64,000 nucleotides of DNA, from assembly GCA_019801415.1 (NCBI GenBank), contig JAHVJD010000011.1, forward strand, positions 1 through 64,000, written 5' to 3'. Below the pieces are notes generated by a model. That model was not told the origin of the DNA. It was given only the letters and a program-made list of their open reading frames with translations, and ran no database searches. A program made the translations under genes and the position numbers. Positions within the stretch are counted from its first letter, which is position 1. Every line of letters begins with the position of its first letter. Of the stretch, positions 23,525-33,095 are shown one piece after another. This DNA is from Nocardioides marinus (GTDB lineage: Bacteria > Pseudomonadota > Alphaproteobacteria > Rhodobacterales > Rhodobacteraceae).

Positions 23525-26361
23525 GTGTCCGCTCGTTTGGCCCCTTCGGAGATCGCCTCTCGCAGCTTCTTCTCCAACATGCGCTGTTTGGATGCCGTGT
23601 GGTACTTCAGGCCGAACATGTCCTTGACGTAGAAAGCATCCACGACCTGTTCGCCATAGGTCGCGATCACCGCATTGGCAACGTAGACATTGGCCGAAGC
23701 CAGCGCGCGGGCCAGGTCATAGAGCAGGCCGGGCCGGTCGCGGGTGTCCACCTCGATGATGGTGTAGATCTCGGAGCCTTCGTTGTCGAAGGTGATGTGG
23801 GTCGGCACCTTGAAGGCCCGCTCGCGTTTCTTGATCTTGTCGCGCGACTTCAGTGCTTCGCCGGCGATGACCTCTCCCTTGAGGGTCTTTTCGATCATCT
23901 GTTTCATCCGGTGCAGGCGCGAGGGGTCGAAGGGGTGCCCGTCGGCGTCCTGGATCCAGAAGGCATCGGTGACGTAACCGTCCTTGGTGGTGTAGGAGCG
24001 CGCGTCCACGACGTTGGCCCCGACCAGCGCCAGCGCTCCGGCGATGCGGGCGAAGATGCCGGGATGGTCCTCCATCACGAATGTGGCGCGGGTCGCATCG
24101 CGGTCCTCGTCCGGGTAGAGGCGGATCATCACCTCGTCCGGGCTGCCGCGACTGACGAACTCGCGCAGCATCTCGGCGAAATCCACATGCGCCGTGACAT
24201 GCAGACCGTGCCAGTACGGTGGGTAGTGGCGGGCGGTTTCTTTCTTGAGGTCGGCCTTGGACCAGTCCGGCAGAGCTTTACGCAGCGCCTTCTTCGCGGC
24301 GGCGCCGCGGTGCTCGCGATTCAGCGCTTCCATGCCCCCCTCAAGCGCAGCACGGGTCTGGCCGTAAAGCGCCCGCAGCAACGCCGCCTTCCAGTTGTTC
24401 CAGGTGTCCGGGCCGACGCCACGAATATCGCAGACGGTCAGCAACAGCAGCAGGTCCAGCCGCTTCACCGTCTGTACCGCCTTGGCAAAATCGCGCACCG
24501 TGCGCGGGTCGGCGATGTCGCGTTTCTGCGCCATGTCCGACATCAGCAGGTGATAGCGCACCAGCCATTCCACGGTTTCGCACTCCGAGGGCTTCAGCCC
24601 CAGCCGCGGCGCCACCTTGCGCGCGATCTGGGCACCCAGAATGGAATGGTCCTGCGCCCGGCCCTTGCCGATATCGTGCAGCAACATGGCGACCATCAGA
24701 ACCTTGCGGTTAAGCCCCTTGCGCAGCACTTCAGACGAAAGCGGCAGCTCCTCCTCCAGTTCGCCGCGCTCAATGGCGGCGAAGTTGGCGATCACCTGAA
24801 TGGTGTGTTCGTCCACCGTGTAGGAGTGGTACATGTTGAACTGCATCATCGCCACGATCGGCTCGAACTCGGGCAGGAACGCGGACAGCACGCCCAGCTC
24901 GTTCATCCGGCGCAGCGCGCGTTCCGGGTTGCCGTGCTTCAGCAGCAGGTCAAGGAAGATCCGCCGGGCTTCCTTGTCGTTGCGCATCTCGTCGTCGATC
25001 AGGTGCAGGTTCGCGGTGACCAGCCGCATGGCGTCTGGATGGATCAGCATGCCGGTGCGCAGCGCCTCTTCAAACAGGCGCAGAAGGTTGACCTTGTCGG
25101 CCAGGAATTCCTCGGGGTTGGCGACGTCCAGGCGGTTGCGCACCACGCGGTAACCCGGCTTGACGCGGCGGCGGCGGCGAAAGATCCGCTCCAGTAATGG
25201 CTCGCTCTTCTGGTGGCTTTCCTCCAGCTTGGACAGGAAGATCCGGGTCAGATCCCCGACACGGGTCGCATGGCGGAAATACTCCTGCATGAAGATTTCC
25301 ACGCCGCGCCGTCCGGCTTTGTCCTCGTACCCCATGCGCGCCGCGACTTCGACCTGCATGTCGAAGGTCAGTTGTTCGCTGGCGCGGCCGGTGGCCAGAT
25401 GCAGATGCGCCCGCACCGCCCACAGGAAATTGGCGGCTTTGGCGAACAGTTCCATCTCCTCGGGGTGGAACAAACCCAGTGGCACCAGGTCTTCCGCGTC
25501 CTGCACCTGGTAGAGGTACTTGGCGATCCAGAACAGGGACTGCAGATCCCGCAGCCCGCCCTTGCCCTCCTTGACGTTGGGCTCAACCATGTACCGCTGG
25601 CCCTGCTTCAGGTGACGCGCGTCGCGTTCGGCCAGTTTCGCTTCGACGAATTCGCGGGTGTCGCGGGAGAACAGCTCCGCCTTCAACCGCGCGTCCAGCT
25701 CCTCGGCGAGGGGCGCATGGCCGGCCAGAAAGCGGTTTTCCAGCATGGCGGTGCGGATGGTGTAGTCTTCGCCGCCCAGACGCAGGCAGTCCTTGATGGT
25801 GCGGCTGGAATGGCCGACCTTCAGGCGCAGGTCCCACAGGATATAGAGCATGGATTCGATCACGCTCTCGGCCCAGGCGGTGATCTTGTAAGGGGTCAGG
25901 AACAGCAGGTCGACATCCGAGGCCGGTGCCATTTCCCCCCGCCCGTAGCCTCCCACGGCAATGACCGCGATCCTCTCGCCGCGGGTCGGTGTGGCCAGCG
26001 GGTGCAACAGGGTGCTGGCCACGAACATGGCAGTGGTCACCAGCCCATCGGTCAGAAATGTGTAAGAGCGGGTCAGTTCGCGCGCCGAAAAGGGGGCCGC
26101 GGCAAAGGCGTCCGCAATCGCGGCGCGGCCGGACTTATTGGCCTCCCGCAGGATCTTCACGGCGGCGGTGCGCAGCTCCGTCGGCGGGACGTTTTCGGCC
26201 TCGGCGCGAATCTTCTGGCGCACCGCGACCGCGTCGAAGATATCCGCCGGATCGCAGATCAGCGGCCCCCGCGGGGCGGGGAAGCCGCTTTCGGTCTGCC
26301 CTGCGGTTACGAGGGCCGGATCAGAATCCGGCACCGGCGAAGCTGCTTGGGGCTGGGTCAA
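23521..26361 (-). CDS. glnD: GlnD, PII uridylyltransferase/uridylyl-removing enzyme
   Basis: The 946-residue protein has the four GlnD parts in order. These are a nucleotidyltransferase domain (GGYGRGEMAPASDVDLLFL, about 125-143), a PII-UTase linker, an HD domain for deuridylylation (LLHDIGKGRAQDHS, about 565-578) and two C-terminal ACT domains that sense glutamine. It modifies PII and so links nitrogen status to GlnA and the Ntr system. The start is uncertain: TTG 26361 and GTG 26334 both lie inside the 3' end of the upstream lipoprotein gene, so the genes overlap and are translationally coupled. Confidence 0.95.
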   Translation of the reverse strand: MTQPQAASPVPDSDPALVTAGQTESGFPAPRGPLICDPADIFDAVAVRQKIRAEAENVPPTELRTAAVKILREANKSGRAAIADAFAAAPFSARELTRSYTFLTDGLVTTAMFVASTLLHPLATPTRGERIAVIAVGGYGRGEMAPASDVDLLFLTPYKITAWAESVIESMLYILWDLRLKVGHSSRTIKDCLRLGGEDYTIRTAMLENRFLAGHAPLAEELDARLKAELFSRDTREFVEAKLAERDARHLKQGQRYMVEPNVKEGKGGLRDLQSLFWIAKYLYQVQDAEDLVPLGLFHPEEMELFAKAANFLWAVRAHLHLATGRASEQLTFDMQVEVAARMGYEDKAGRRGVEIFMQEYFRHATRVGDLTRIFLSKLEESHQKSEPLLERIFRRRRRVKPGYRVVRNRLDVANPEEFLADKVNLLRLFEEALRTGMLIHPDAMRLVTANLHLIDDEMRNDKEARRIFLDLLLKHGNPERALRRMNELGVLSAFLPEFEPIVAMMQFNMYHSYTVDEHTIQVIANFAAIERGELEEELPLSSEVLRKGLNRKVLMVAMLLHDIGKGRAQDHSILGAQIARKVAPRLGLKPSECETVEWLVRYHLLMSDMAQKRDIADPRTVRDFAKAVQTVKRLDLLLLLTVCDIRGVGPDTWNNWKAALLRALYGQTRAALEGGMEALNREHRGAAAKKALRKALPDWSKADLKKETARHYPPYWHGLHVTAHVDFAEMLREFVSRGSPDEVMIRLYPDEDRDATRATFVMEDHPGIFARIAGALALVGANVVDARSYTTKDGYVTDAFWIQDADGHPFDPSRLHRMKQMIEKTLKGEVIAGEALKSRDKIKKRERAFKVPTHITFDNEGSEIYTIIEVDTRDRPGLLYDLARALASANVYVANAVIATYGEQVVDAFYVKDMFGLKYHTASKQRMLEKKLREAISEGAKRADT

Positions 26362-27487
26362 TGACTACGACCTTCTGTTCCTGGATAGTGGCGACGGCCA
26401 ATCCGCGCTCGTTGGTGCCGTCCGGGCGCAGCCGGAAGATGCCGCCAGCGCCCTGGAAGCCGGCGCCCTGGGTCAGCGCCGCTGTGGTCAACGCGTCGGA
26501 TTTGCCTGCGGCCACCAGCGCCCCGATTGCGGCGATGCCGTCATAGGCAAGGCTGCCGATGGTGTGCGGAGCATTGCCGTAGGTCGCCTGATAGCGGGTG
26601 CTGAATTGCTGAACTTTGCTTTGGTCGGGCAGGGCAAACCAGCCACCCTGAACGCCCGGCAGCGACAGGGTTTGCGACGGGATGTCCCAACGGGTCAGAC
26701 CGATATACTGCTTCTCGGCCGGGTCGACGCCCGCTTCCGGCATCAGCTGCGCCAGGAGCGGCAGGGCTCCGGCAGTGGTGGAGGTCAGGAACACCGCGTC
26801 CGCCTTGGCGGCCTCGCTGCGGATGGTCGGGATGGCGTTGATCACACCCTGCTGAGACAGCTCATACCCGACGCTACCGGTGATCGTGGCACCGCTTTCT
26901 GCCGCGGCCTGCTGGATGGCGGTCCGCCCGGCCACGCCTGCGGCGTCATTGCCGCCGACGATCAGGATGTTGCGCTTGCCATTGCGGGCGGCGAATTTCG
27001 TCAGACGCCGCGCGGTGTTGTCAAAGGTCGGTCCCAGAATGAAGACATTGCCGCCAGCGATCGCCGTGTTGTTGGAGAAGGCCAGTACGTTCACGCCGCG
27101 CTGCCGCGCCGCGATCCCGGCGGCATTGGCCGCTTCTGCATAAACGGGGCCAAGGATGATCCGGGCCCCGTCATTCAGGGCTTGCTGCGCCGCGCTCGAG
27201 GCCACCTCGGGAGTGCCCGCGGTATCATAGACACGCAGGTCGATCTGCACGCCGTCGAGGTCTGCAATGGCAAGGCGCGCCGCGTTTTCCAGGCTCTTTG
27301 CCAGCACGCTGTCACCCTGCTGGGCAGACCCGCGCGGCACCAGCAGCGCGACCGGAACCGGCTTGGAGGTGTTGATGGTCGGGCCGCTGCCGATGGTTGC
27401 AGGGTCGCAGGCGGCCAGGGTCAGGGCAGACAGGGCTGCGGCGGCAGCAAGTGTTGCCTTGCGGGCCCGTTTGAAAACAGCAAACAT
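26321..27487 (-). CDS. LppC/LpoA-family lipoprotein (penicillin-binding protein activator)
   Basis: The 388-residue precursor has a lipoprotein signal ending in LTLAAC at about 22-27. The rest is a type I periplasmic-binding fold (VPVALLVPRG, then AAQQALNDGARIILGPVYAE), the C-terminal domain of LpoA. In Alphaproteobacteria these LppC proteins stand divergent from rsmI, as here. By analogy it binds or activates a class A penicillin-binding protein; a solute-binding role cannot be excluded since no transporter genes are near. It overlaps glnD at its 3' end. Confidence 0.85.
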   Translation of the reverse strand: MFAVFKRARKATLAAAAALSALTLAACDPATIGSGPTINTSKPVPVALLVPRGSAQQGDSVLAKSLENAARLAIADLDGVQIDLRVYDTAGTPEVASSAAQQALNDGARIILGPVYAEAANAAGIAARQRGVNVLAFSNNTAIAGGNVFILGPTFDNTARRLTKFAARNGKRNILIVGGNDAAGVAGRTAIQQAAAESGATITGSVGYELSQQGVINAIPTIRSEAAKADAVFLTSTTAGALPLLAQLMPEAGVDPAEKQYIGLTRWDIPSQTLSLPGVQGGWFALPDQSKVQQFSTRYQATYGNAPHTIGSLAYDGIAAIGALVAAGKSDALTTAALTQGAGFQGAGGIFRLRPDGTNERGLAVATIQEQKVVVIDPAPSSFAGAGF

Positions 27488-27574
27488 AATGGCTTGAAAC
27501 TCCGTTCTCCCGGCGCCAGAGCACCGTGTGAATTTAAGGACGGATCATAAACGACCAAAAAGGCGGGTCCAGCG

Positions 27575-28432
27575 TTGAATCATCTGAATGTCAAATTGGC
27601 TCCCGGGCTGTACTTTGTTGCCACGCCGATCGGCACTGCGCGCGACATCACTTTGCGGGCGCTGGACGTGCTGGCCTCGGCAGACGTGCTTGCGGCAGAG
27701 GATACGCGCTCTTTGCGCAAGCTGATGGAGATCCATGGCGTGCCGCTGGCGGGGCGGCGGATCATCGCCTATCACGACCACAGTGGCGGCGGTGCGCAGG
27801 CCAAGCTGCTGGAAGAGGTCGCCGCGGGCAAATCCGTGGCCTACGCCTCGGAGGCGGGGATGCCGCTGATCGCCGATCCCGGATTCGAGCTGAGCCGCGC
27901 CGCCGCCGAAGCCGGCCACATGGTCACCTGCGCGCCCGGACCCGTCGCCGCCGCCACCGCGCTGACGCTGGCGGGGCTGCCGACGGATGCGTTCTTCTTT
28001 GCCGGTTTCCTGCCGAATGCCTCGGCCGCGCGCAAGCGGCGGCTGGAGGAGCTGCGCGAGATCCCCGGCACCCTGATTTTCTATGAATCACCGAAGCGGG
28101 TGGCCGCCTCGCTGGCGGATATGGCCGCCGTGCTGGGCAACCGCCCGGCCGCACTGTGCCGCGAGCTGACCAAGAAATTCGAGGAAGTCCGTCGCGCACC
28201 GCTGGCGGATCTGGCGGCTAACCTCGCCGAACATCCGGTGAAGGGCGAGATCGTGCTGCTGGTCGACCGCGCCCAGGCGGCCGAGGTCAGCGAGCGCGAT
28301 CTGCAAAGCGATCTGCAGGCCGCGCTGCAGGACAATTCGGTCAAGGACGCCGCCGCCATCGTGGCGGAACTGCACGGGCTGCCACGGCGCAAGGTCTACC
28401 AGCTGGCGCTGCAGCATACCAAGGAGGGCTGA
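27575..28432 (+). CDS. rsmI: RsmI, 16S rRNA C1402 2'-O-methyltransferase
   Basis: The 285-residue protein is a tetrapyrrole-methylase-fold enzyme with the RsmI signatures LYFVATPIGTARDITLRAL at about 12-30 and IFYESPKRV at about 170-178. It methylates the ribose of C1402 in the ribosomal P site using SAM. A TTG at 27575 gives the family-typical N-terminus. It diverges from the LppC gene and is followed after three bases by yraN. Confidence 0.95.
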   Translation: MNHLNVKLAPGLYFVATPIGTARDITLRALDVLASADVLAAEDTRSLRKLMEIHGVPLAGRRIIAYHDHSGGGAQAKLLEEVAAGKSVAYASEAGMPLIADPGFELSRAAAEAGHMVTCAPGPVAAATALTLAGLPTDAFFFAGFLPNASAARKRRLEELREIPGTLIFYESPKRVAASLADMAAVLGNRPAALCRELTKKFEEVRRAPLADLAANLAEHPVKGEIVLLVDRAQAAEVSERDLQSDLQAALQDNSVKDAAAIVAELHGLPRRKVYQLALQHTKEG

Positions 28433-28435
28433 GCG

Positions 28436-28810
28436 GTGACGCGCGCCCGCCAGCATCGCGGCGCCCGCGCCCACCATGCGGGCGAGGCGGCAGAGGACAT
28501 CGTGGCGCGCCATTATGCAAACCTCGGCTACCGCGTGGCAGAGCGCCGCTGGCGCGGGGCGGGCGGCGAAATTGACCTGATCCTCAAGGGGCCGGACGGG
28601 CTGGTTTTCGTCGAGGTAAAGCACAGCAGAACCAGCGCCGCCGCCGCCCTGCGGATCACGCCGCGGCAGATCGAACGCATTTATGCCAGCGCCGGGCAAT
28701 ATCTGGATACCCAGCCGCAGGGCCAGCTGACGCCGGTCCGCTTTGATGCCGCGCTTGTGAACGGCAACGGCGCGGTCGAGGTGATCGAAAACGCCTTTGG
28801 CATGGGCTGA
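28436..28810 (+). CDS. yraN: YraN/UPF0102 family nuclease-like protein
   Basis: The 124-residue protein starts at GTG 28436, three bases after rsmI. It has the UPF0102 core: GEAAEDIVARHYANLGYRV, then RRWRGAGGEIDLILKGPDGLVFVEVKHS. The E-x-D...E-x-K residues match a Holliday-junction-resolvase-like PD-(D/E)xK site. Biochemical role in the family is not settled. The rsmI-yraN-gshB order is common in Rhodobacterales. Confidence 0.92.
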   Translation: MTRARQHRGARAHHAGEAAEDIVARHYANLGYRVAERRWRGAGGEIDLILKGPDGLVFVEVKHSRTSAAAALRITPRQIERIYASAGQYLDTQPQGQLTPVRFDAALVNGNGAVEVIENAFGMG

Positions 28811-28882
28811 CGCATCGCTGCCCCATTGAACATGCGGCCCCGCTGGGCCATGTATCTGACCAGTTTATAAGGGATACTGCCA

Positions 28883-29818
28883 ATGAAAATCGCCTTTCAG
28901 ATGGACCCGGTCATGGGCGTGGACATCAACGCCGACAGCAGCTTCCGCCTGGCCGAGGAAGCCCAGGCGCGCGGTCATGAGCTGTTTTACTACGCCCCCG
29001 ACCAGCTGGCCTATCAGGAAGGCCGTATCACCGCACGTGGCCACGACATGACGGTGCAGCGGGTGGCGGGCGCCCCCGCGGTGCTGGGCGAAGAGCGCGA
29101 AGTGGATCTGGCGGAGTTCGACGTGGTCTGGCTGCGCCAGGATCCGCCGTTCGACATGCACTACATCACCTCGACGCACCTTCTGGACATGCTGAAGGGC
29201 AAGGCGCTGGTGGTGAATGATCCCTTCTGGGTGCGCAACTACCCGGAAAAACTGCTGGTGCTGAACTTCCCTGACCTGACGCCGCCGACCACCATCGCCC
29301 GCGATCTGCAGACCATCAAGGCGTTCAAGGAAAAGCACGGCGACGTGATCCTGAAGCCGCTCTATGGCAACGGCGGCGCGGGCGTGTTCCGGCTTGATGC
29401 CAATGACCGCAACCTGACCTCGCTGCACGAGCTGTTCACCGGCTTCAGCCGCGAGCCGCTGATCGTGCAGAAATTCCTGCCCGACGTCAGCAATGGCGAC
29501 AAGCGGGTGATCCTGGTCGACGGCGAGGCGGTCGGCGCGATCAACCGGGTGCCGGCAGCGGGCGAGACGCGCTCCAACATGCACGTCGGCGGCCGCCCAG
29601 AAAAGATCGGGCTGAGCGAGCGGGATCTGGAGATCTGCGCCGCCATCGGTCCCCTGCTGCGGGAAAAGGGTCAGGTCTTCGTCGGCATCGACGTGATCGG
29701 CCACTACCTGACCGAGATCAACGTGACCTCGCCCACCGGCATTCAGGAACTGGAGCGGTTTGACGGCGTCAACATCGCCGAGAAGGTCTGGCAGGCGATC
29801 GAAGCCAAGATCAGCTGA
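28883..29818 (+). CDS. gshB: Glutathione synthetase
   Basis: The 311-residue ATP-grasp enzyme joins gamma-glutamylcysteine and glycine. It opens KIAFQMDPVMGVDINADSSF, the prokaryotic GSH synthetase N-domain, and carries the ATP-binding VILKPLYGNGGAGVFRL at about 154-170 and the metal-binding ending ITEINVTSPTGIQELE (LTEINV in this protein). A ribosome site AAGGGA precedes the ATG. Its TGA overlaps the next ATG (ATGA-type by one base). Confidence 0.96.
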   Translation: MKIAFQMDPVMGVDINADSSFRLAEEAQARGHELFYYAPDQLAYQEGRITARGHDMTVQRVAGAPAVLGEEREVDLAEFDVVWLRQDPPFDMHYITSTHLLDMLKGKALVVNDPFWVRNYPEKLLVLNFPDLTPPTTIARDLQTIKAFKEKHGDVILKPLYGNGGAGVFRLDANDRNLTSLHELFTGFSREPLIVQKFLPDVSNGDKRVILVDGEAVGAINRVPAAGETRSNMHVGGRPEKIGLSERDLEICAAIGPLLREKGQVFVGIDVIGHYLTEINVTSPTGIQELERFDGVNIAEKVWQAIEAKIS

Positions 29819-30720
29819 TGAGCTGGCAGCGCCGGACCATCAACGCGTGGATGCGTCATGGCATGAAACCGGTGCTGCGGCGCGCCAGCAGCCCTGAACT
29901 GGCGCGGCGCGTGTTCGAATTTGCCGCGCCGCGTCTCTACCCGGCGCTGCCCTTTTCCCGCCTGCTGCCGCTGCGCGCGCCGGTGCCGATGACGCTGGTC
30001 AGCTGCGGCAGCCCGCGCGTGGGGCAGATCATCCTGTTTTTGCACGGCGGCGCCTATCTGGCGGGCAGCGCGCGGGCCTATCAGGGCATGCTGTCGCGGC
30101 TGTCCCAGGCCGCCGGTCTCGAGATTGCGGTGCCGGACTACCGGCTGTTGCAACAGGCCCCGTTCCCCGCCGCCTACGAGGACGCCCTGCTGGCCTGGCA
30201 GCACTTGCGCCAGCGCGGCTATGCGCCGGGCCGGATCCTGCTGGCCGGGGACAGTGCGGGCGGCGGGCTGGCGCTGGCGCTGCTGGCGGGCCTTCTAGCA
30301 GAGGGAGAGCGCCCGGCCGGGCTGATCGCCTTTTCGCCCTGGTGCGACCTGACGCTGTCGGGGGCCAGCCTGCACGACAACCGGGCCTGCGATGTTCTCA
30401 TCCCGACGGGGCGGATGCCGGAGGTTGTGGAGCAATATCTGGCCGGGGCCGACCCAGCCGATCCGCGGGCCTCGCCCCTGTTTGCCGATTTCCCCGGCCC
30501 GCCGCCGGTGCTGATCCAGGTGTCCGACAGCGAGGTGCTGCGCTCGGACGCCGAGCGCATGGCGGCCCGGCTGCAGGCCGCCGGCAGCGCGGTGCAGCTC
30601 CGCCTGTGGCACGGGCTGCCGCATGTCTGGCAATTCATGGCAGGTCACCTGCCGGAGGGGCAGGCGGCGCTCGAAGACGCCGCGGTATTTGCCCGTGCGG
30701 TGCTGGACGGCGGCACCTAG
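29818..30720 (+). CDS. Alpha/beta hydrolase of the hormone-sensitive lipase family
   Basis: The 300-residue protein has the HSL oxyanion motif HGGAYLAGSA at about 76-85, the nucleophile elbow GDSAGGGLAL at about 143-152 (Ser145), and a likely Asp and His near VSDSEVL and WHGLPHVWQF at the end. Such esterases cut short acyl esters. The start overlaps the gshB stop, so it is co-translated with gshB, although the link in function is unknown. It ends immediately before the convergent comM gene. Confidence 0.88.
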   Translation: MSWQRRTINAWMRHGMKPVLRRASSPELARRVFEFAAPRLYPALPFSRLLPLRAPVPMTLVSCGSPRVGQIILFLHGGAYLAGSARAYQGMLSRLSQAAGLEIAVPDYRLLQQAPFPAAYEDALLAWQHLRQRGYAPGRILLAGDSAGGGLALALLAGLLAEGERPAGLIAFSPWCDLTLSGASLHDNRACDVLIPTGRMPEVVEQYLAGADPADPRASPLFADFPGPPPVLIQVSDSEVLRSDAERMAARLQAAGSAVQLRLWHGLPHVWQFMAGHLPEGQAALEDAAVFARAVLDGGT

Positions 30721-32229
30721 TTACCGGGCTGCGGGCAGGCGGAAGCTCAGCGCCTCGGCGAAATGGTGGCGTTGCACGCGCTCTTCGCGGGCCAGATCGG
30801 CGATGGTGCGGGCCACGCGCAGCACCCGGTGATAGCCTCTTGCGCTGAGACCGAACCGCTCGGCAGCTCGGCTCAAGAGGTCGCGGCTGTCGGGGCCGGG
30901 GGCCGCGGCGTCTTCCAGCAGCTGCCCCTCAGCGTCGGCATTCTGCTCTATGCCGGGATGGTTTGCATAGCGGGCCTGTTGCAGCTCGCGGGCGCAAGCC
31001 ACCCGCTGTGCGACCTCGGCCGAGCCTTCGGCACAGGGCGGCAGATCCAGATCCGCAATGTCGACGGGCGGAACGTCCAGATGCAGGTCAAACCGGTCCA
31101 ACAAGGGGCCAGAGATACGGCCAAGATAGTCTGCGCTGCACCCCGGCGCGCGGGCGCACGCCCGGTTTGCATCAGCCAGGTAGCCGCATTTGCAGGGATT
31201 GGCCGCGGCCACCAGCATGAAGCGGCTGGGATATTTCACATGCGCATTGGCGCGCGCCACCATGACTTCGCCGGTTTCCAGCGGCTGGCGAAGGGTTTCC
31301 AGAACCGGACGTGCGAATTCCGGCAGCTCATCGAGGAACAGAACCCCGTTGTGGGCAAGACTGATCTCGCCGGGCTGCGCCCGTCGTCCGCCCCCGACAA
31401 TGGCCGCCATCGAGGCGGTGTGATGCGGTTCGCGGAACGGGCGGACGCGGCTGATGCCACCATCCTTGATCAGCCCAGCCAAGGAGTGGATCATCGAGGT
31501 TTCCAGTGCCTCCCTTGGTGTCAGCGGCGGCAACAGGGAGGGCAGGCGCGCCGCCAGCATCGATTTGCCGGAGCCGGGTGGTCCGACCATAAGCAGGTGA
31601 TGGCGCCCGGCGGCTGCGATCTCCAGCGCGCGCTTTGCCTGCTCCTGCCCCTTCACGTCGCGCAGATCCTTGGTTGCTGGGGCGTTGCCGACCTCGCCCG
31701 GCGTGGCGGGTTCGATCAGGCGCTGGCCGGTGAAATGCTGAACGGCTTCGGCCAGCGTGGTGACGCCGAAAACCTGCGCCGCATCCACCCAGGCCGCCTC
31801 GGCGCCGGAATCCTTGGGGCATATCAGCATCCGTGCCTGTTCAGCCGCGGTGACGGCTGCGGGCAGGGCGCCCACCACCGGCATCAGCTGTCCGTCCAGT
31901 GACAGCTCGCCCAGGGCGATGGTGTCCTCGGCCTTTTCAGCAGGGATGATCCCGATCGCGGCGAGAAGCGCCAAGGCAATCGGCAAGTCGAAATGGCTGC
32001 CTTCCTTGGGCAGATCGGCAGGCGACAGGTTTACGGTGATCCGGCGCGAGGGCAGGGCAATCGACATCGCGGCAAAGGCGGCGCGGACCCGTTCGCGCGC
32101 CTCGCTCACCGCCTTGTCGGGCAGACCAACCACCGAAAAGGCCGGAAGCCCTGGCGCGACGGCGCATTGCACTTCGACCAGGCGTGCATCGACCCCCTGA
32201 AAGGCCACGGTGTAACAGCGTGTGGTCAT
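30721..32229 (-). CDS. comM: ComM/YifB family AAA+ ATPase
   Basis: From ATG 32229 the protein has 502 residues. It has the N-terminal ChlI-type domain (AFQGVDARLVEVQCAVAPGLP), a Walker A GPPGSGKSMLAARLPSLLPP at about 218-237, a Walker B LFLDELPEF, an arginine finger region and the Mg-chelatase C-terminal domain (SARGYHRVLRVARTIADL). ComM is a hexameric helicase that extends heteroduplex during natural transformation. The gene end abuts that of the convergent hydrolase gene. Confidence 0.92.
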   Translation of the reverse strand: MTTRCYTVAFQGVDARLVEVQCAVAPGLPAFSVVGLPDKAVSEARERVRAAFAAMSIALPSRRITVNLSPADLPKEGSHFDLPIALALLAAIGIIPAEKAEDTIALGELSLDGQLMPVVGALPAAVTAAEQARMLICPKDSGAEAAWVDAAQVFGVTTLAEAVQHFTGQRLIEPATPGEVGNAPATKDLRDVKGQEQAKRALEIAAAGRHHLLMVGPPGSGKSMLAARLPSLLPPLTPREALETSMIHSLAGLIKDGGISRVRPFREPHHTASMAAIVGGGRRAQPGEISLAHNGVLFLDELPEFARPVLETLRQPLETGEVMVARANAHVKYPSRFMLVAAANPCKCGYLADANRACARAPGCSADYLGRISGPLLDRFDLHLDVPPVDIADLDLPPCAEGSAEVAQRVACARELQQARYANHPGIEQNADAEGQLLEDAAAPGPDSRDLLSRAAERFGLSARGYHRVLRVARTIADLAREERVQRHHFAEALSFRLPAAR

Positions 32230-32353
32230 CTCTCCCCGTCCCGTTCTGGTCGGAAAGAGGCTTGGCAATCATGGTTTCCGAATGGTTAACGCGGGGCGGG
32301 TCGCGCTTGGAATTCACGCAAAATTGGCGCTGGTCGCCCCGCCCCGGCACCCG

Positions 32354-33037
32354 TCAGTCCAGCGACCAAGCACGCTTTGGCAAATCCACCGGGTAGGGCT
32401 CCGGGTCGTAGGTGACCTCCTGCGCCTGCTGTTGCCAGCTCTGAACCGTTGGGTCGGAGAGCAGCAGCTTGCAATAGGCGCGGGTTTCGGCGCTGACGGG
32501 CAAGTCATAGCCGATGATGCGGGCAGCGACCGGCGTGTAGAACGTATCAGCCAGAGAGTAGGCCCCGAACAAGTGACCCGTCGCGGCGCCGGACACGAGG
32601 CGGGCGTGGGCAAACAGCGTTTCGATACGCGCGAGGTCGGTCCTGACCGCCTCGGATGGGGCAAAGCCCTCGTAAATGCCGCCCAGCTGCATCGGGCAGT
32701 CGCCGCGCAAGGCGGAAAAACCGCAGGCCATTTCGGTCACCAGCCAGCGCGCAGTGGCGCGATGTGCCGGATCGGTCGGCCACAGCCCGGCCTTCGGGTG
32801 CCGTTCGGCCAGGGTTTCCGCGATTGCCAGGCTTTCGCCGACCACGGTGCCGTCCGGCAGTCGCAACACCGGCACCAGCCGCGCCGGGGCGAGATGCGCC
32901 AAATCCGCCGCCATGCGCCCGGAGTACAGCCCGACCATGTGGACGGTGTGGGGCAGATTGAATTTCTCGAGCATGAGCCAGCCGCGCAATGACCAGCTGG
33001 AATACATGCGGTCGCCAATATAGAGTTCATATGTCAT
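32354..33037 (-). CDS. Glutathione S-transferase family protein
   Basis: The 227-residue protein has a thioredoxin-fold N-domain (YELYIGDRMYSSWSLRGWLML, then VPVLRLPDGTVVGESLAIAETLAE, whose ES motif binds glutathione) and an all-helical C-domain. A serine pair (YSSW) sits where the activating residue lies. The substrate is unknown. It is a single gene between comM and the cobU pair. Confidence 0.9.
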   Translation of the reverse strand: MTYELYIGDRMYSSWSLRGWLMLEKFNLPHTVHMVGLYSGRMAADLAHLAPARLVPVLRLPDGTVVGESLAIAETLAERHPKAGLWPTDPAHRATARWLVTEMACGFSALRGDCPMQLGGIYEGFAPSEAVRTDLARIETLFAHARLVSGAATGHLFGAYSLADTFYTPVAARIIGYDLPVSAETRAYCKLLLSDPTVQSWQQQAQEVTYDPEPYPVDLPKRAWSLD

Positions 33038-33095
33038 AAGGCGAGGGTAGCCGCGGTGAAAATATTCTCAAATGGAATGTTTGTGATAGAGATTA